In this document: in pieces, positions 17,478 through 26,256 of the stretch
Numbering within the stretch: position 1 is the stretch's first letter
How the letters are laid out: each line of letters starts with the position of its first letter
Assembly (NCBI GenBank): GCA_021781615.1
Contig: JAJXWM010000007.1
Span: 1 to 64,000, forward strand
Source: Pseudomonadota bacterium
GTDB taxonomy: Bacteria; Pseudomonadota; Gammaproteobacteria; UBA9339
Reading direction: 5' to 3'
DNA length: 64,000 nt
The notes under the pieces: generated by a model
The model's database searches: none
What the model was told of the DNA's origin: nothing
The model's input: the letters and a program-made list of their open reading frames with translations, nothing else
Program-made: the position numbers and the translations under genes

Positions 17478-17921
17478 TTACCCCTTTTTTTCTATAATTT
17501 TTGCTAAGGTAGCTAAACGATTTTCAGAAAATATGCGACTTAATAAACGTAAGCGTTCAAATACCACGTTGCGCCGTAAGAATAGAGCGGCGGAAGTGTC
17601 GGTATTTGGCGTTTTTTCTGCAAACATTAGTATTTTTGACGCGGCGCCAGGATGAGCCAAGTCTATGCATTGGAGAAGTCTTAATGCACGCCCCATTTTT
17701 AAGCCAGAAGATAATTGAATAAATTTATCTTCGCCTTGGAGATCGATATTTCCAATGTCATCAAGAGCTGGTCCGAGTTCCTTCATGGCCTCTTCTACTT
17801 CGGGAGAGTTATCATGAGTCCAGTTTTCCACGCTTTCCATGAAGGAAATAACTTTATAAATTATAGGGTCTGGATAATCGTGCCAAAACTCGTGCGCCCC
17901 TTTGTTACTTAAATCCGGCAT
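17478..17921 (-). CDS. icmW: Dot/Icm chaperone component IcmW
   Basis: 147 residues (Legionella 151). Highly recognisable: MPDLS..., DPIIYKVISFMESVENWT, VEEAMKELGPALDDI, DLQGEDKFIQL, GRALRLLQCIDLAHPGAASK and LFLRRNVVFERLRLLSRIF. IcmW pairs with IcmS as an acidic chaperone/adaptor that delivers effectors to the DotLMN coupling complex. It is cytoplasmic, with no signal peptide. AGG lies 7 bases before the ATG. First gene of the icmW-(157 aa)-icmX operon behind the promoter at 18027-18055. No icmS, dotA or icmV is seen in the window. Confidence 0.93.
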   Translation of the reverse strand: MPDLSNKGAHEFWHDYPDPIIYKVISFMESVENWTHDNSPEVEEAMKELGPALDDIGNIDLQGEDKFIQLSSGLKMGRALRLLQCIDLAHPGAASKILMFAEKTPNTDTSAALFLRRNVVFERLRLLSRIFSENRLATLAKIIEKKG

Positions 17922-18026
17922 AACATACCTGTCACAAAAAAATTATCATTTCAAGCACTGAAGATTAGATATTTTTAACCTCCTGGCGCCCGATCCATGT
18001 ACAAACTTCCTTAAATAGAAGACGAA

Positions 18027-18055
18027 ATTATACACAAAACACCCAAAATTCGCAA
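18027..18055 (-). promoter_or_regulatory. Promoter for the icmW operon
   Basis: Minus-strand TTGCGA (18050-18055), 17-base spacer, TATAAT (18027-18032). It is back-to-back with the promoter for the gene at 18203. Confidence 0.6.
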
Positions 18056-18088
18056 TTTAATGTTTTTTGCCATGGTTTTTGGGTGTTT

Positions 18089-18117
18089 TTGGCCGATTGC
18101 GCTCCTCTTACTATAAT
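18089..18117 (+). promoter_or_regulatory. Promoter for the secreted TPR protein
   Basis: TTGGCC (18089-18094), 17-base spacer, TATAAT (18112-18117). Its -35 lies 34 bases from the -35 of the icmW promoter, so a regulator bound between them could affect both. Confidence 0.55.
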
Positions 18118-18202
18118 TAAGCTGGTTGAGATTTATACTCTGGGTTATCCTGGAATTATGTGAATGATAAGCGCACAATTAAATAAATAAGGAGGAAGCT
18201 TG

Positions 18203-20056
18203 ATGCCGACAACAAATAAGCTTATTTTGAGGTTAGTTGGATTCTTATTTTTCAGCCTGACGATGGTGGGCCCATCGTATGCAGCTACCGAACCATATCT
18301 TGAATGCTCAAACCTTGATGATCCGAATAGTCCATTGTGCAGTGCTCATTTTAATGCTATTAAGCAATCTTTAGATTTAAGTTTAGAAAAGCGGATTCCA
18401 CAAGGAGCGCTACCAGTAGTTAGATTGGGGGTGGGATATTCAAGTGATCGTCAAATTCCAACCGCGATGTGTATAAAAGGTACGGTTACTCACGCTGGTC
18501 AAGCTTATGGTTTAATCGATATTGCTCGTTATTATGATATTAATGAGGTAAAAAAACAGCTTCACATGAGTGCAGATGTTGGTATAAATATTAAATATTT
18601 TTCATTTGATACCGCTAGTGATTTTGTAAGAGAGATAGAAGATAATGATTATTCAGAAACATTTGTTTATCGTACTTATGTAAAGCTAAAAAACTCCGTT
18701 TATAGTCCGCAAGAAGATGGGGAAGTTTTGAATGAAATTGGTAAAGAGTATAGAGATAAACCCGATCTTTTTTATTATGTTTGTGGTGATAAGTATGTTT
18801 CCCAAATAGAACATGGCGGTTATCTATATGTGGCAGTTAAATTTACTTTTAATTCGCACTCAGATAAACAGGCATTCAAAGAGTCGCTGTCCTTCTCTAT
18901 TTTTCAAAGTTTTTTCCATTTTGGCGAGGCCTTTTCTAATGCGTTAGCGACAAGCAATAAAAATGGTTGGATGAAAATTAGTGGTTTTCAACTTGGCGGA
19001 GACCCAACTAAACTTGGGAAAATAATTTCTGGCCAGGATAGTCAGGCGTTGCCAATAGCCTCTTGTTCTTTTGATAATTTAGAAAAGTGTAAACAGGCGC
19101 TTAATAATGTAATTACTTATGCTACTAGTACTACCGGAGATAATTTTTTAAACCAAATTAAAAACGATGATCCAAGTAGCCATATCAATGCTGCCACTAC
19201 CGATTTTGTTTTAGAGGACTATTTGCATCTTGGCATAACTTATCCCTATCTTAGTAAAATAACTCCCGACATAGATGCAGCGCGTAAGCAACTAGTTCTA
19301 AAATTGCAAGATATAAATAAAAACAGGCAGCAAGTTAAATTTCTTATGGATCGATATGCTTATGATCCCAGTTATGTTACAGATCTAGAGCTTTTTTTGT
19401 CTAATTTGTATCAACAGGAAAACGCCATTATGAATGCAGGTAAAACTTGTTTTGTTGGCCTTGATCATTGTGTGGCTAGTTCTAATTTAGCATTGGCCGG
19501 TTTAAATCAGCTTGATTCCAGTTTGTTAGATGATACGCCGGGAGCAATTATTAAGCTTGGAACAAGCAAAGAAGCGGTTGATGCGGGAGATAAGTTATAT
19601 CAAGGAGGTGATTATAAAGAGGCCGCGAGACATTATGCTTTTTCTCTCAAAAAGAGTGATGCTTCTATAAGCCTTTTTTATTCTCGAGTTTATTTAGTGC
19701 TGGGAGATTCATACCAGATGTTAGGCAAATATGATAAAGCAATTACCAACTACTCTGAGGCTCTTAACCATAATGATCCATGGATCAAAGATAACCGTTC
19801 TCAAATTTATAATGCGCGGGGAGATGCTTATTATAAAGCAGGAAAGCACAGCAGTGCCATTCAAGATTATGCCGAGGCTTTAAAACAAAACGATCAGTGG
19901 CTCAAAAATAGAAGCAACGAAGTTTTATATAAACTAGGAAGATCTTGTGTTTTTGGTGGTAGCGATGTGGACGCGCATTTTTATAATAGCAATGGTTGTG
20001 TTAATGCCGTGAAATATTATACCGATAGGGCAGATGTTGGGGAGGATGAGGTGTAG
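18203..20056 (+). CDS. Secreted protein with MACPF-like signature and C-terminal TPRs
   Basis: 617 residues from ATG 18203, behind AGGAGG (18190-18195); a TTG just before it is ignored. Signal peptide (about 1-29, ending SYAA). The region near 190-215 reads FYYVCGDKYVSQIEHGGYLY, which resembles the MACPF/perforin signature (Y-G-x-x-[YF]-[VI]...GG). Residues 470-590 carry about three TPR-like units (GDKLYQGGDYKEAARHY, GDSYQMLGKYDKAITNY, GDAYYKAGKHSSAIQDY). Cysteines are numerous, fitting an exported protein. It is divergent from the icmW operon. Pore-forming activity is only a suggestion; the TPR call is firm. Confidence 0.6.
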   Translation: MPTTNKLILRLVGFLFFSLTMVGPSYAATEPYLECSNLDDPNSPLCSAHFNAIKQSLDLSLEKRIPQGALPVVRLGVGYSSDRQIPTAMCIKGTVTHAGQAYGLIDIARYYDINEVKKQLHMSADVGINIKYFSFDTASDFVREIEDNDYSETFVYRTYVKLKNSVYSPQEDGEVLNEIGKEYRDKPDLFYYVCGDKYVSQIEHGGYLYVAVKFTFNSHSDKQAFKESLSFSIFQSFFHFGEAFSNALATSNKNGWMKISGFQLGGDPTKLGKIISGQDSQALPIASCSFDNLEKCKQALNNVITYATSTTGDNFLNQIKNDDPSSHINAATTDFVLEDYLHLGITYPYLSKITPDIDAARKQLVLKLQDINKNRQQVKFLMDRYAYDPSYVTDLELFLSNLYQQENAIMNAGKTCFVGLDHCVASSNLALAGLNQLDSSLLDDTPGAIIKLGTSKEAVDAGDKLYQGGDYKEAARHYAFSLKKSDASISLFYSRVYLVLGDSYQMLGKYDKAITNYSEALNHNDPWIKDNRSQIYNARGDAYYKAGKHSSAIQDYAEALKQNDQWLKNRSNEVLYKLGRSCVFGGSDVDAHFYNSNGCVNAVKYYTDRADVGEDEV

Positions 20057-20081
20057 GTTTAGCGAGATCAAATCCCCCTAA

Positions 20082-20165
20082 TTATTTTTTATCGACCAGC
20101 CCGCGGCAGCCAGCCCAGCTTAAACCGAGCGTTTTTTGCGAGGTGCGGGCTGGGATCTCGAAGAG
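20082..20165. repeat. REP-like hairpin flanking transposase 1, left
   Basis: Contains AGCCCAGCTTAAACCGAGCG, TTTTTTGCGAGG and GCGGGCTGGG, followed by CTCGAAGAGCGAG. The outer AGCCC.GC/GC.GGGCT arms pair. The reverse complement of this core recurs at 20800-20876 on the far side of the transposase gene, and related cores appear throughout 20848-22241. Confidence 0.7.
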
Positions 20166-20177
20166 CGAGATGAAAAA

Positions 20178-20630
20178 TCAATCCGAAGAGTATTTTTCTT
20201 CAAAATTTAGATTATGTTTTTGTAATAGAGCGCAAAATTCATCGATAAATGACCAGGTTTTGTGGTGCTGTTTTTGATTGGCGATATAATTACATAGAAT
20301 ATCTTTTTGGCTTGAGCTAACTGAAAATGCACCATAACCATGTTGCCAATAAAATTCTTTGTATCTTGAGTTTTTGCTTTTTATCCATTTAGAAGAGCTG
20401 GTTTTTACCTCTTCAATGATTTTCCCAATCGATAAGGTTTTTGCCAATTCACACAAAATGTGAATATGGTTTTCAGTGCCGCCTATTCGTAGTGCATTAC
20501 AATTATGATTTTTTAAAATTTTAGATACATATAAATAAAGGTCGGAGATGATTTCCTCATCAAGCCATGATTTTCTTTTTTTAGTACTAAAAACAATATG
20601 TACTAATATTTTTGTTAGCGATTGTGCCAT
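20178..20630 (-). CDS. IS200-type / REP-associated HUH transposase, copy 1
   Basis: 150 residues. The HUH motif is HIH at 55-57 (TENHIHILCEL) and the catalytic Tyr is Tyr115 in CNYIANQ, the Y1-transposase pattern. Such enzymes act as dimers, cut single-stranded DNA and form 5'-phosphotyrosine links at hairpin-marked ends. There is no tnpB partner. REP-like palindromes bracket the gene and fill the next 1.4 kb, which points to the RAYT/TnpA-REP group or a minimal IS200. About 63% identical by eye (95/150) to the copy at 62688. All catalytic residues are present, so it could be active. Confidence 0.9.
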   Translation of the reverse strand: MAQSLTKILVHIVFSTKKRKSWLDEEIISDLYLYVSKILKNHNCNALRIGGTENHIHILCELAKTLSIGKIIEEVKTSSSKWIKSKNSRYKEFYWQHGYGAFSVSSSQKDILCNYIANQKQHHKTWSFIDEFCALLQKHNLNFEEKYSSD

Positions 20631-20799
20631 GTGTTGTTAGTTCAATAAAATAAAAAATTATATTTTTATTATTTAATAAAAAAACATATTTTTGGTTTAA
20701 TGGTTTAATAAAACAACCATATTTTAAGGTTTTTACGAGCCATAAAAAATACCGTGATTTTCTCTGAGGGATTTGACCCAGCCCCCCGATTTGCAAAAG

Positions 20800-20876
20800 A
20801 TGCTCTAAACCTAGCCCTGCACCGCAAAACGCTCGGTTTAGGCTAGACTGGTGAAGCCTCCCGCTCTTCGAGCTTG
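20800..20876. repeat. REP-like hairpin flanking transposase 1, right
   Basis: CCTAGCCCTGCACCGCAAAACG and CTCGGTTTAGGCTAGACTGG are the inverted counterpart of the left-hand hairpin, ending with CGCTCTTCGAG. Its final 29 bases are also the start of the 620-bp tandem array. Confidence 0.65.
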
Positions 20877-22241
20877 GATCTGTTTTGCGTTCCGGTCACC
20901 CAGGCCTGCAATTCGCAAAAGCTTGTCCCGTTATGTTTCTAAACGGGAGCGCGAATTTTAGCCTGGGCTGGTGAAGCCTTACGCCCTTCGGGCGAGTTGA
21001 TAAAAAATAATTTTGTTTGGTTGGTATTATTATTTGGTTTCCGCGAAGTTGGGGGTTAATTTTTATTTTAATCGTTAAGGGTCTAATTTCCCTAAGATCA
21101 CCCAGGCCTGCGATTCGCAAAAGCTTGTCCCGTTATGTTTCTAAACGGGAGCGCGAATCTTAGCCTGGGCTGGTGAAGCATTGCGCCCTTCGGGTTGGTC
21201 GATAAAAAATATTAGGTGGGTATTATTATTAGAAGCGCCGAACTTTATCCGGAATGCTATCAGAGGAACCATATTAACGTTTCGGAAAGATAAAATGCAA
21301 TAAATGCAATAGGTGTCTCAGGCTATCAAAAACAAAATAAATCACGCTCGTAAGAGCAAAAGGCTTCACCAGCCCAGGCTAAACCGAGCGCTGTTTGCGA
21401 GGTGCAGGCCTGGGTAAATGATAGGCGCATAATTTCAAGCTCGTAAGAGCGAAACGCCTTACCTGGTTTGGTGAAGCCTCTCGCTCTTCGAGCTTGGATT
21501 TATTTTGCATTCCGGTCACCCAGGCCTGCAATTCGCAAAAGCTTGTCCCGTTATGTTTCTAAACGGGAGCGCGAATTTTAGCCTGGGCTGGTGAAGCCTT
21601 ACGCCCTTCGGGCTAGTCGATAAAAAATAATTTTGTTTGGTTGGTATTATTATTTGGTTTCCGCGAAGTTGGGGGTTAATTTTTATTTTAATCGTTAAGG
21701 GTCTAATTTCCCGAAGATCACCCAGGCCTGCAATTCGCAAAAGCTTGTCCCGTTATGTTTCTAAACGGGAGCGCGAATCTTAGCCTGGGCTGGTGAAGCA
21801 TTGCGCCCTTCGGGCTGGTCGATAAAAAATATTAGGTGGGTATTATTATTAGAAGCGCTGAGCTTTATCCGGAGCACTATCAGAGGAACCTTATTAACGT
21901 TCCGGAAAAATAAAATGCAATAAATGCAAGATGTGTCTCAAGCTATCAAAAACAAAATAAATCACGCTCGTAAGAGCAAAAGGCCTCACCAGCCCAGGCT
22001 AAACCGAGCGCTGTTTGCGAGGTGCAGGCCTGGGTAAATGATAGGCGAATAATTTCAAGCTCGTAAGAGCGCAAGGCCTTACCTGGTTTGGTGAAGCTTC
22101 TCGCTCTTCGAGCTTGGATTTGTTTTGCGTTCCGATTACCCAGGCCTGCGATTCGCAAAAGCTTGTCCCGTTATGTTTCTAAACGGGAGCGCGAATCTTA
22201 TCCTGGGCTGGTGAAGCCTTGCGCCCTTCGGGCTAGTCGAT
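20848..22241. repeat. Tandem array of palindromes, 620-bp period, about 2.25 copies
   Basis: Landmarks recur 620 bp apart: the CACCCAGGCCTGCAATTCGC block at 20897 and 21517 (a CGATTCGC variant near 22139), a second such block near 21100 and 21719, and AACAAAATAAATCACGCTCG at 21331 and 21951. Each unit holds two copies of an 80-bp palindrome (CCCAGGCCTGC...GCGAAT(T/C)TTAGCCTGGG with an inner TTGTCCCG...CGGGAG-type stem) and one related palindrome in the other orientation (CCAGCCCAGGCTAAACCGAG...GCAGGCCTGGG), all next to a short CGCCCTTCGGGCG or CGCTCTTCGAGC hairpin. No genuine ORF; the 70-74 codon frames are produced by the repeats. The sequence is not CRISPR-like. Confidence 0.9.
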
Positions 22242-22274
22242 GCTTCTTTGCTCTATTTCTTTGTTTAAAATACA

Positions 22275-22283
22275 TGTTATAAT
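22275..22283 (+). promoter_or_regulatory. Extended -10 promoter for the barrel/propeller operon
   Basis: TGTTATAAT is a full extended -10 (TGnTATAAT). No good -35 lies at the expected place, as is normal for this class. The ATG-equivalent GTG is about 60 bases downstream. Confidence 0.55.
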
Positions 22284-22344
22284 GCAAGGCGTTAGCATCT
22301 TGTAGTGGTTTAAATTATTGTAAAATAAAATAGGAGTTTATTTT

Positions 22345-23205
22345 GTGCAACCTACTAGAATTATAGGATTTTTCTTAGCTGCGGTCATGGTTTCTTTCTC
22401 TAACGTATCATTTGCCGACGATGATGATACAACTCTCGATAATTATCTTCAAAGCAAAGCGACGCCGGTCGAAGAGCGCCCTCTTTATTTGGTTAACGAG
22501 GAAAATGGTTTTTATCTTGGGGCAGCTGCTGGGGTAAGCCTTTCTGATCTGCAAGATAATCGGCTGGTGACTTATGTGGAATCAATTACTAATAATATTC
22601 ATGGCTATGATTTTGTTAGTAATGGTAAGTACCATCCAAATTTTCTCATGGGTATTAATGGTGGTTATGAGTTTCGCTTATCAAGTCATTTTTTTCTCGA
22701 TCTAGGTTTGGGTGCTTATGGGTTTGATTCCCGTATTGGTAAGACCTCTACGGATGGGAAGATTTCGCACTCTATAAAAGATGGTGTAAGCGGTATTACA
22801 AGAGATGGGGATTCTTTTATTTACTCTTACAACATAACTAGTTTCAGAACCATGTTTGAAACTAAGCTTAAATATAAAATTAAAAGATTTTTACCTTTTG
22901 TAACTCTTGGTGTTGGCCCGGCTTGGAATAAAGCAGAAAGCTTTTCAGCACAAACCTCTATTAGTCCACCTGGCTTTAGAGCATATGCGGCTAATCGTAA
23001 GACTAGTTTTGCTTATCAATTAGGTTGTGGAATAGATTTGCAATTGTCTGAAGAAAACTATAAAGATTATGTTGGGGTTTATTATGTATATACTTACCTT
23101 GGAAAGATAAGTTTTGGTGGGTTAGAAAAAACGGCTGGAAGTGGCTTGGGTGCAGGAACGATAATAACGCATAATATTATGCTTAATTATACGCATCGTT
23201 TTTAA
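22345..23205 (+). CDS. Outer-membrane beta-barrel protein
   Basis: 286 residues. GTG start behind TAGGAG (22331-22336). Signal peptide of about 26 residues (ends VSFA before DDDD). The mature part has alternating amphipathic strands (FYLGAAAGVSLSDL, FLMGINGGYEFRLSSHFFLDLGLGAYGF, TMFETKLKYKI, FLPFVTLGVGPAWN, VGVYYVYTYLG) and ends NYTHRF, the terminal aromatic typical of BAM-folded barrels. Resembles the OmpA/OMP_b-brl 8-stranded family common in Legionella and Coxiella. It is 17 bp upstream of the giant propeller gene, so the two are probably co-transcribed and might work together at the surface. Confidence 0.8.
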   Translation: MQPTRIIGFFLAAVMVSFSNVSFADDDDTTLDNYLQSKATPVEERPLYLVNEENGFYLGAAAGVSLSDLQDNRLVTYVESITNNIHGYDFVSNGKYHPNFLMGINGGYEFRLSSHFFLDLGLGAYGFDSRIGKTSTDGKISHSIKDGVSGITRDGDSFIYSYNITSFRTMFETKLKYKIKRFLPFVTLGVGPAWNKAESFSAQTSISPPGFRAYAANRKTSFAYQLGCGIDLQLSEENYKDYVGVYYVYTYLGKISFGGLEKTAGSGLGAGTIITHNIMLNYTHRF

Positions 23206-23222
23206 TTAAGAAGGTATAGACA

Positions 23223-26201
23223 ATGTTAAATATCAATAAATTGATTGTTTTAATAATGGTACTGCTTGGATTTGGATTACAGCAAAATGTTTCAGCTGTT
23301 GAGACTATAGGAGTAAAACCATTAATAGCGCCACCAACGAAGATTTTGGCTGGAAAGAGCATTGCCGGTGCATATCGATTTACTGGGGACTTTGAGACTA
23401 CTAGATTTGCCCTATCCGACTATAGCATCTATCCATCTGGAACAACAGTAAAAGAAACAACCGACGGAGCAAGTTATTGCGGTAAAAATGGAATATATCT
23501 TTTATCAAGCGGTGGCGTCTGCGATTTTCAGTTTACAATACCTGGGCTACCTGTTGGTACTTATCCGTTCCAAGTCCAAAAGGATATCTCTGGCACTCCA
23601 TCCTACTTCATGTCTCCACTCCTCAACATCGAGGTATTCGACTCGCCACAACCGGGCATGCCTAAACTAAGTATTAGTCCTGGCTCGGGAAATTTACCAA
23701 TGACGCAATATCCAGAATCTTTGCCTATTACTGTCACTAATATAGATCCTTCTACAGCAGCTTATAATGTTCTGGCCGAAAAACCATTAGGTAATACGGA
23801 TATTAACTATATAGAGATAGGAAGTGGGTGTGATTATATTTTACCAGGGGGATCGTGCCAAATTACTATACATTATGTTAATCCTCAACCCCCCACGTCA
23901 TTGCCACCAAGTCCAGATCCTGTTGCCATTAATATTCAAGGAGCAAATACTTATCCACAAACGTTTAATTATATCATTATAGATCCAACTGACCATCCTA
24001 TAGAGTTTGTTCCACCGAGTATAACCTTTTCTTCACCTACTACGACTACTCCGGTTTCATTGCAAATTATTAATCAAGACACCTATATTCCCATAAAGAT
24101 TACTGGCATAGAAATTAGTGGAAGTGGTTTGTCTGGAATAACGTGGGATAAGGGAAATTGTCCAAGTTTTCCATTTTCATTTGACAAAGCAGGTGGAGGA
24201 TTCACAACATGCACTTCCTCGGTCAGCGCCAGCCAATCTGCTTATGGTAGTGGGAGCATCACCGCGAGTTATCTCCAGCAAGGTATAAGTAAAACTGTTA
24301 CGGGTAGTATTAATGTTAATCCTGTGACTATAGCTCTTAGAGATGCTAGTGGCGCTATTATTGCTGATAATGTAGCAAAAGTTGTTCCTTCAAGTACCAA
24401 TGATACACTGACAACTGTTTTTGGCTTTTCAAATGAGGGTAAGTTTATTTGGCAAAATCCGCGTATCGTTTTTCCAACCACCCCGGGCGTTGTGTTTGGT
24501 AATGACGGTTGCACTGGATCTAATGTTCTTCCCGGTAAGGTTTGTCCATTTGTAATACAAACAACTAACACGACTTTGCCAGGAAAAGTTGCTGTTATGA
24601 CCGTAACTGGTGATAACTTGATTACAGTATCAACTGATAAGGTTGCAGTACTTAAAGATGTATCTATTGATTTAGATGATGCTAATAACAAGCACCTTGC
24701 TTATCAAGCTATAAAGGTTACCAATCCCATAAGTAAAGACGTACATATTAATAGTGTTGTCACCGTAAGTACAGACGCAGCAGACCCCGGCCTTAATCTT
24801 AATGCGGGAATAGAAGTTTGTGGTGCTACTGATGCAGCTAAGTGTGGAGGCTACACCAGCACTTGTCCAATTAACTCATCAGGCACGTTACATGGTGGTA
24901 CTAGTTGTAATATTTGGTTTAAAGCTAAATCTATACCAACAGAAGATTTAGGAGTTAAATCTGGAACCATTACAGTAAAAGTAAACGAAACTTGGACATT
25001 GAGTGGAGGAGGGACGGTTAGTGGTTCGGTCACTAAGGATTTTAACGGTAGTTACGATCAGAGCTTGTATGTAGCTGGAGATTTCGCTCAAGCTGCTTCA
25101 AACAATATTACTGTCAAGAATATAGCGAAGTGGAATGGTATTGTCTGGGGTTCTGTTGGCACAGGAGCGGATTTTAATAGCGCTATTAACGCCCTTAATT
25201 TTTGGCGTGGTGATCTATATGTTGGTGGATCGTTTAGCTCGCCAGGAACTTATTTGGCTTCTTGGAATGGTAGCGCATGGACAAACGTTGGAGCTAAGTC
25301 TACAACAGCACTTAACAATACGGTGAAGACCTTAACCAATGAAAACGAGGTAAGCGGCAACCTTTATGTGGGAGGAGATTTTACGGCTCCTGGAAAGTCT
25401 ATTGTTTCTTATGATATAGCAAGTTGGCAAGATGTAGGATCAAAATTTAACCTTGGTTCGAATTTAGTTCCTCCAATTTTGTTTCTAAAATATCTACCAG
25501 ATACCGGTAATTTTTTCGATTCTCCTTATAAAGGGCTCTTTGCAGGAGGAGCAAGTATTAAAGGTTTATATGTGTTTTATGGACCAAATTCAATTTACGG
25601 TAATTTTGTACCATTTAATCCATTCGTAAATCCTGGAGCTGCTACGGGTGTTGTTACGGCTTTAACAAAATATAATGAGGATATATATATAGGTGGAAAT
25701 TTTAATCCTAACCAGGGGTGTGCTGACTGTAAACGTGTGGCTAAAGTTACTGTGGACGGTGCTACTCCTTTGGATCAAGGCCTTGGTAGTGGGGCGTCAA
25801 ACGGTGGTAGTGTTAACGCTATGATTATAGTCGGTGATTATTTGTTTGTTGGTGGTGTGTTTAGGAGAACTTATGATAGTGCGACAACACTTAATAATAT
25901 TGGTAGGTGGGGTGATCTTTCACAAACCACACCTACACCCTCTTGGAGCGCATTATCAGGTGGATTAACTGTTGGCGGCGCTGGTGGCCAGGTTACTGCT
26001 CTTACCAGTTTAAATGGAAAAGTTTATATAGGTGGAAAATTTTCTCAGTCTAATGGATCAGATGTTGGGCCAAATATAGTTGGGTGGGATACGAATTTAT
26101 CAACTCCTGCCTGGGTGAATTTTGGTGGAGTACAAGGTGGCGGTGGGGCGGTAAATGATATTTTAATAGCTCCTTCTTTAACGATAACAGCCGCAGAGTA
26201 A
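23223..26201 (+). CDS. Giant exported beta-propeller protein, copy 2
   Basis: 992 residues. Signal peptide to about residue 26 (QQNVSA). The first 600 residues are several Ig-like modules with paired Cys ([19 protein letters not shown]...[39 protein letters not shown]). From about residue 610 there are seven blades: [64 protein letters not shown] and [12 protein letters not shown], many followed by a .AKWNG..W pattern. Same design as the copies at 2 and 47834, with an extra N-terminal Ig-like segment. Probably secreted or surface-bound adhesin-like; no anchor motif recognised. Confidence 0.82.
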   Translation: MLNINKLIVLIMVLLGFGLQQNVSAVETIGVKPLIAPPTKILAGKSIAGAYRFTGDFETTRFALSDYSIYPSGTTVKETTDGASYCGKNGIYLLSSGGVCDFQFTIPGLPVGTYPFQVQKDISGTPSYFMSPLLNIEVFDSPQPGMPKLSISPGSGNLPMTQYPESLPITVTNIDPSTAAYNVLAEKPLGNTDINYIEIGSGCDYILPGGSCQITIHYVNPQPPTSLPPSPDPVAINIQGANTYPQTFNYIIIDPTDHPIEFVPPSITFSSPTTTTPVSLQIINQDTYIPIKITGIEISGSGLSGITWDKGNCPSFPFSFDKAGGGFTTCTSSVSASQSAYGSGSITASYLQQGISKTVTGSINVNPVTIALRDASGAIIADNVAKVVPSSTNDTLTTVFGFSNEGKFIWQNPRIVFPTTPGVVFGNDGCTGSNVLPGKVCPFVIQTTNTTLPGKVAVMTVTGDNLITVSTDKVAVLKDVSIDLDDANNKHLAYQAIKVTNPISKDVHINSVVTVSTDAADPGLNLNAGIEVCGATDAAKCGGYTSTCPINSSGTLHGGTSCNIWFKAKSIPTEDLGVKSGTITVKVNETWTLSGGGTVSGSVTKDFNGSYDQSLYVAGDFAQAASNNITVKNIAKWNGIVWGSVGTGADFNSAINALNFWRGDLYVGGSFSSPGTYLASWNGSAWTNVGAKSTTALNNTVKTLTNENEVSGNLYVGGDFTAPGKSIVSYDIASWQDVGSKFNLGSNLVPPILFLKYLPDTGNFFDSPYKGLFAGGASIKGLYVFYGPNSIYGNFVPFNPFVNPGAATGVVTALTKYNEDIYIGGNFNPNQGCADCKRVAKVTVDGATPLDQGLGSGASNGGSVNAMIIVGDYLFVGGVFRRTYDSATTLNNIGRWGDLSQTTPTPSWSALSGGLTVGGAGGQVTALTSLNGKVYIGGKFSQSNGSDVGPNIVGWDTNLSTPAWVNFGGVQGGGGAVNDILIAPSLTITAAE

Positions 26202-26256
26202 TATTACCCAGAACCGCCATTTGACGGCGAGCGGATTTCCTGATGAAATCCGCTAT

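Noticed and set aside
20848-22241. Possible CRISPR array
   Set aside because: The repeats are long palindromes in 620-bp tandem units, not 25-45 bp direct repeats with unique spacers of equal length, and no cas gene is near.
20896-22282. Several 60-75 codon open frames on both strands in the repeat array
   Set aside because: They repeat with the array, lack ribosome sites and code for the palindromes; no protein-like conservation.
24269-24691. 140-codon minus-strand frame
   Set aside because: Antisense to the Ig-like region of the giant propeller protein; biased composition explains it.
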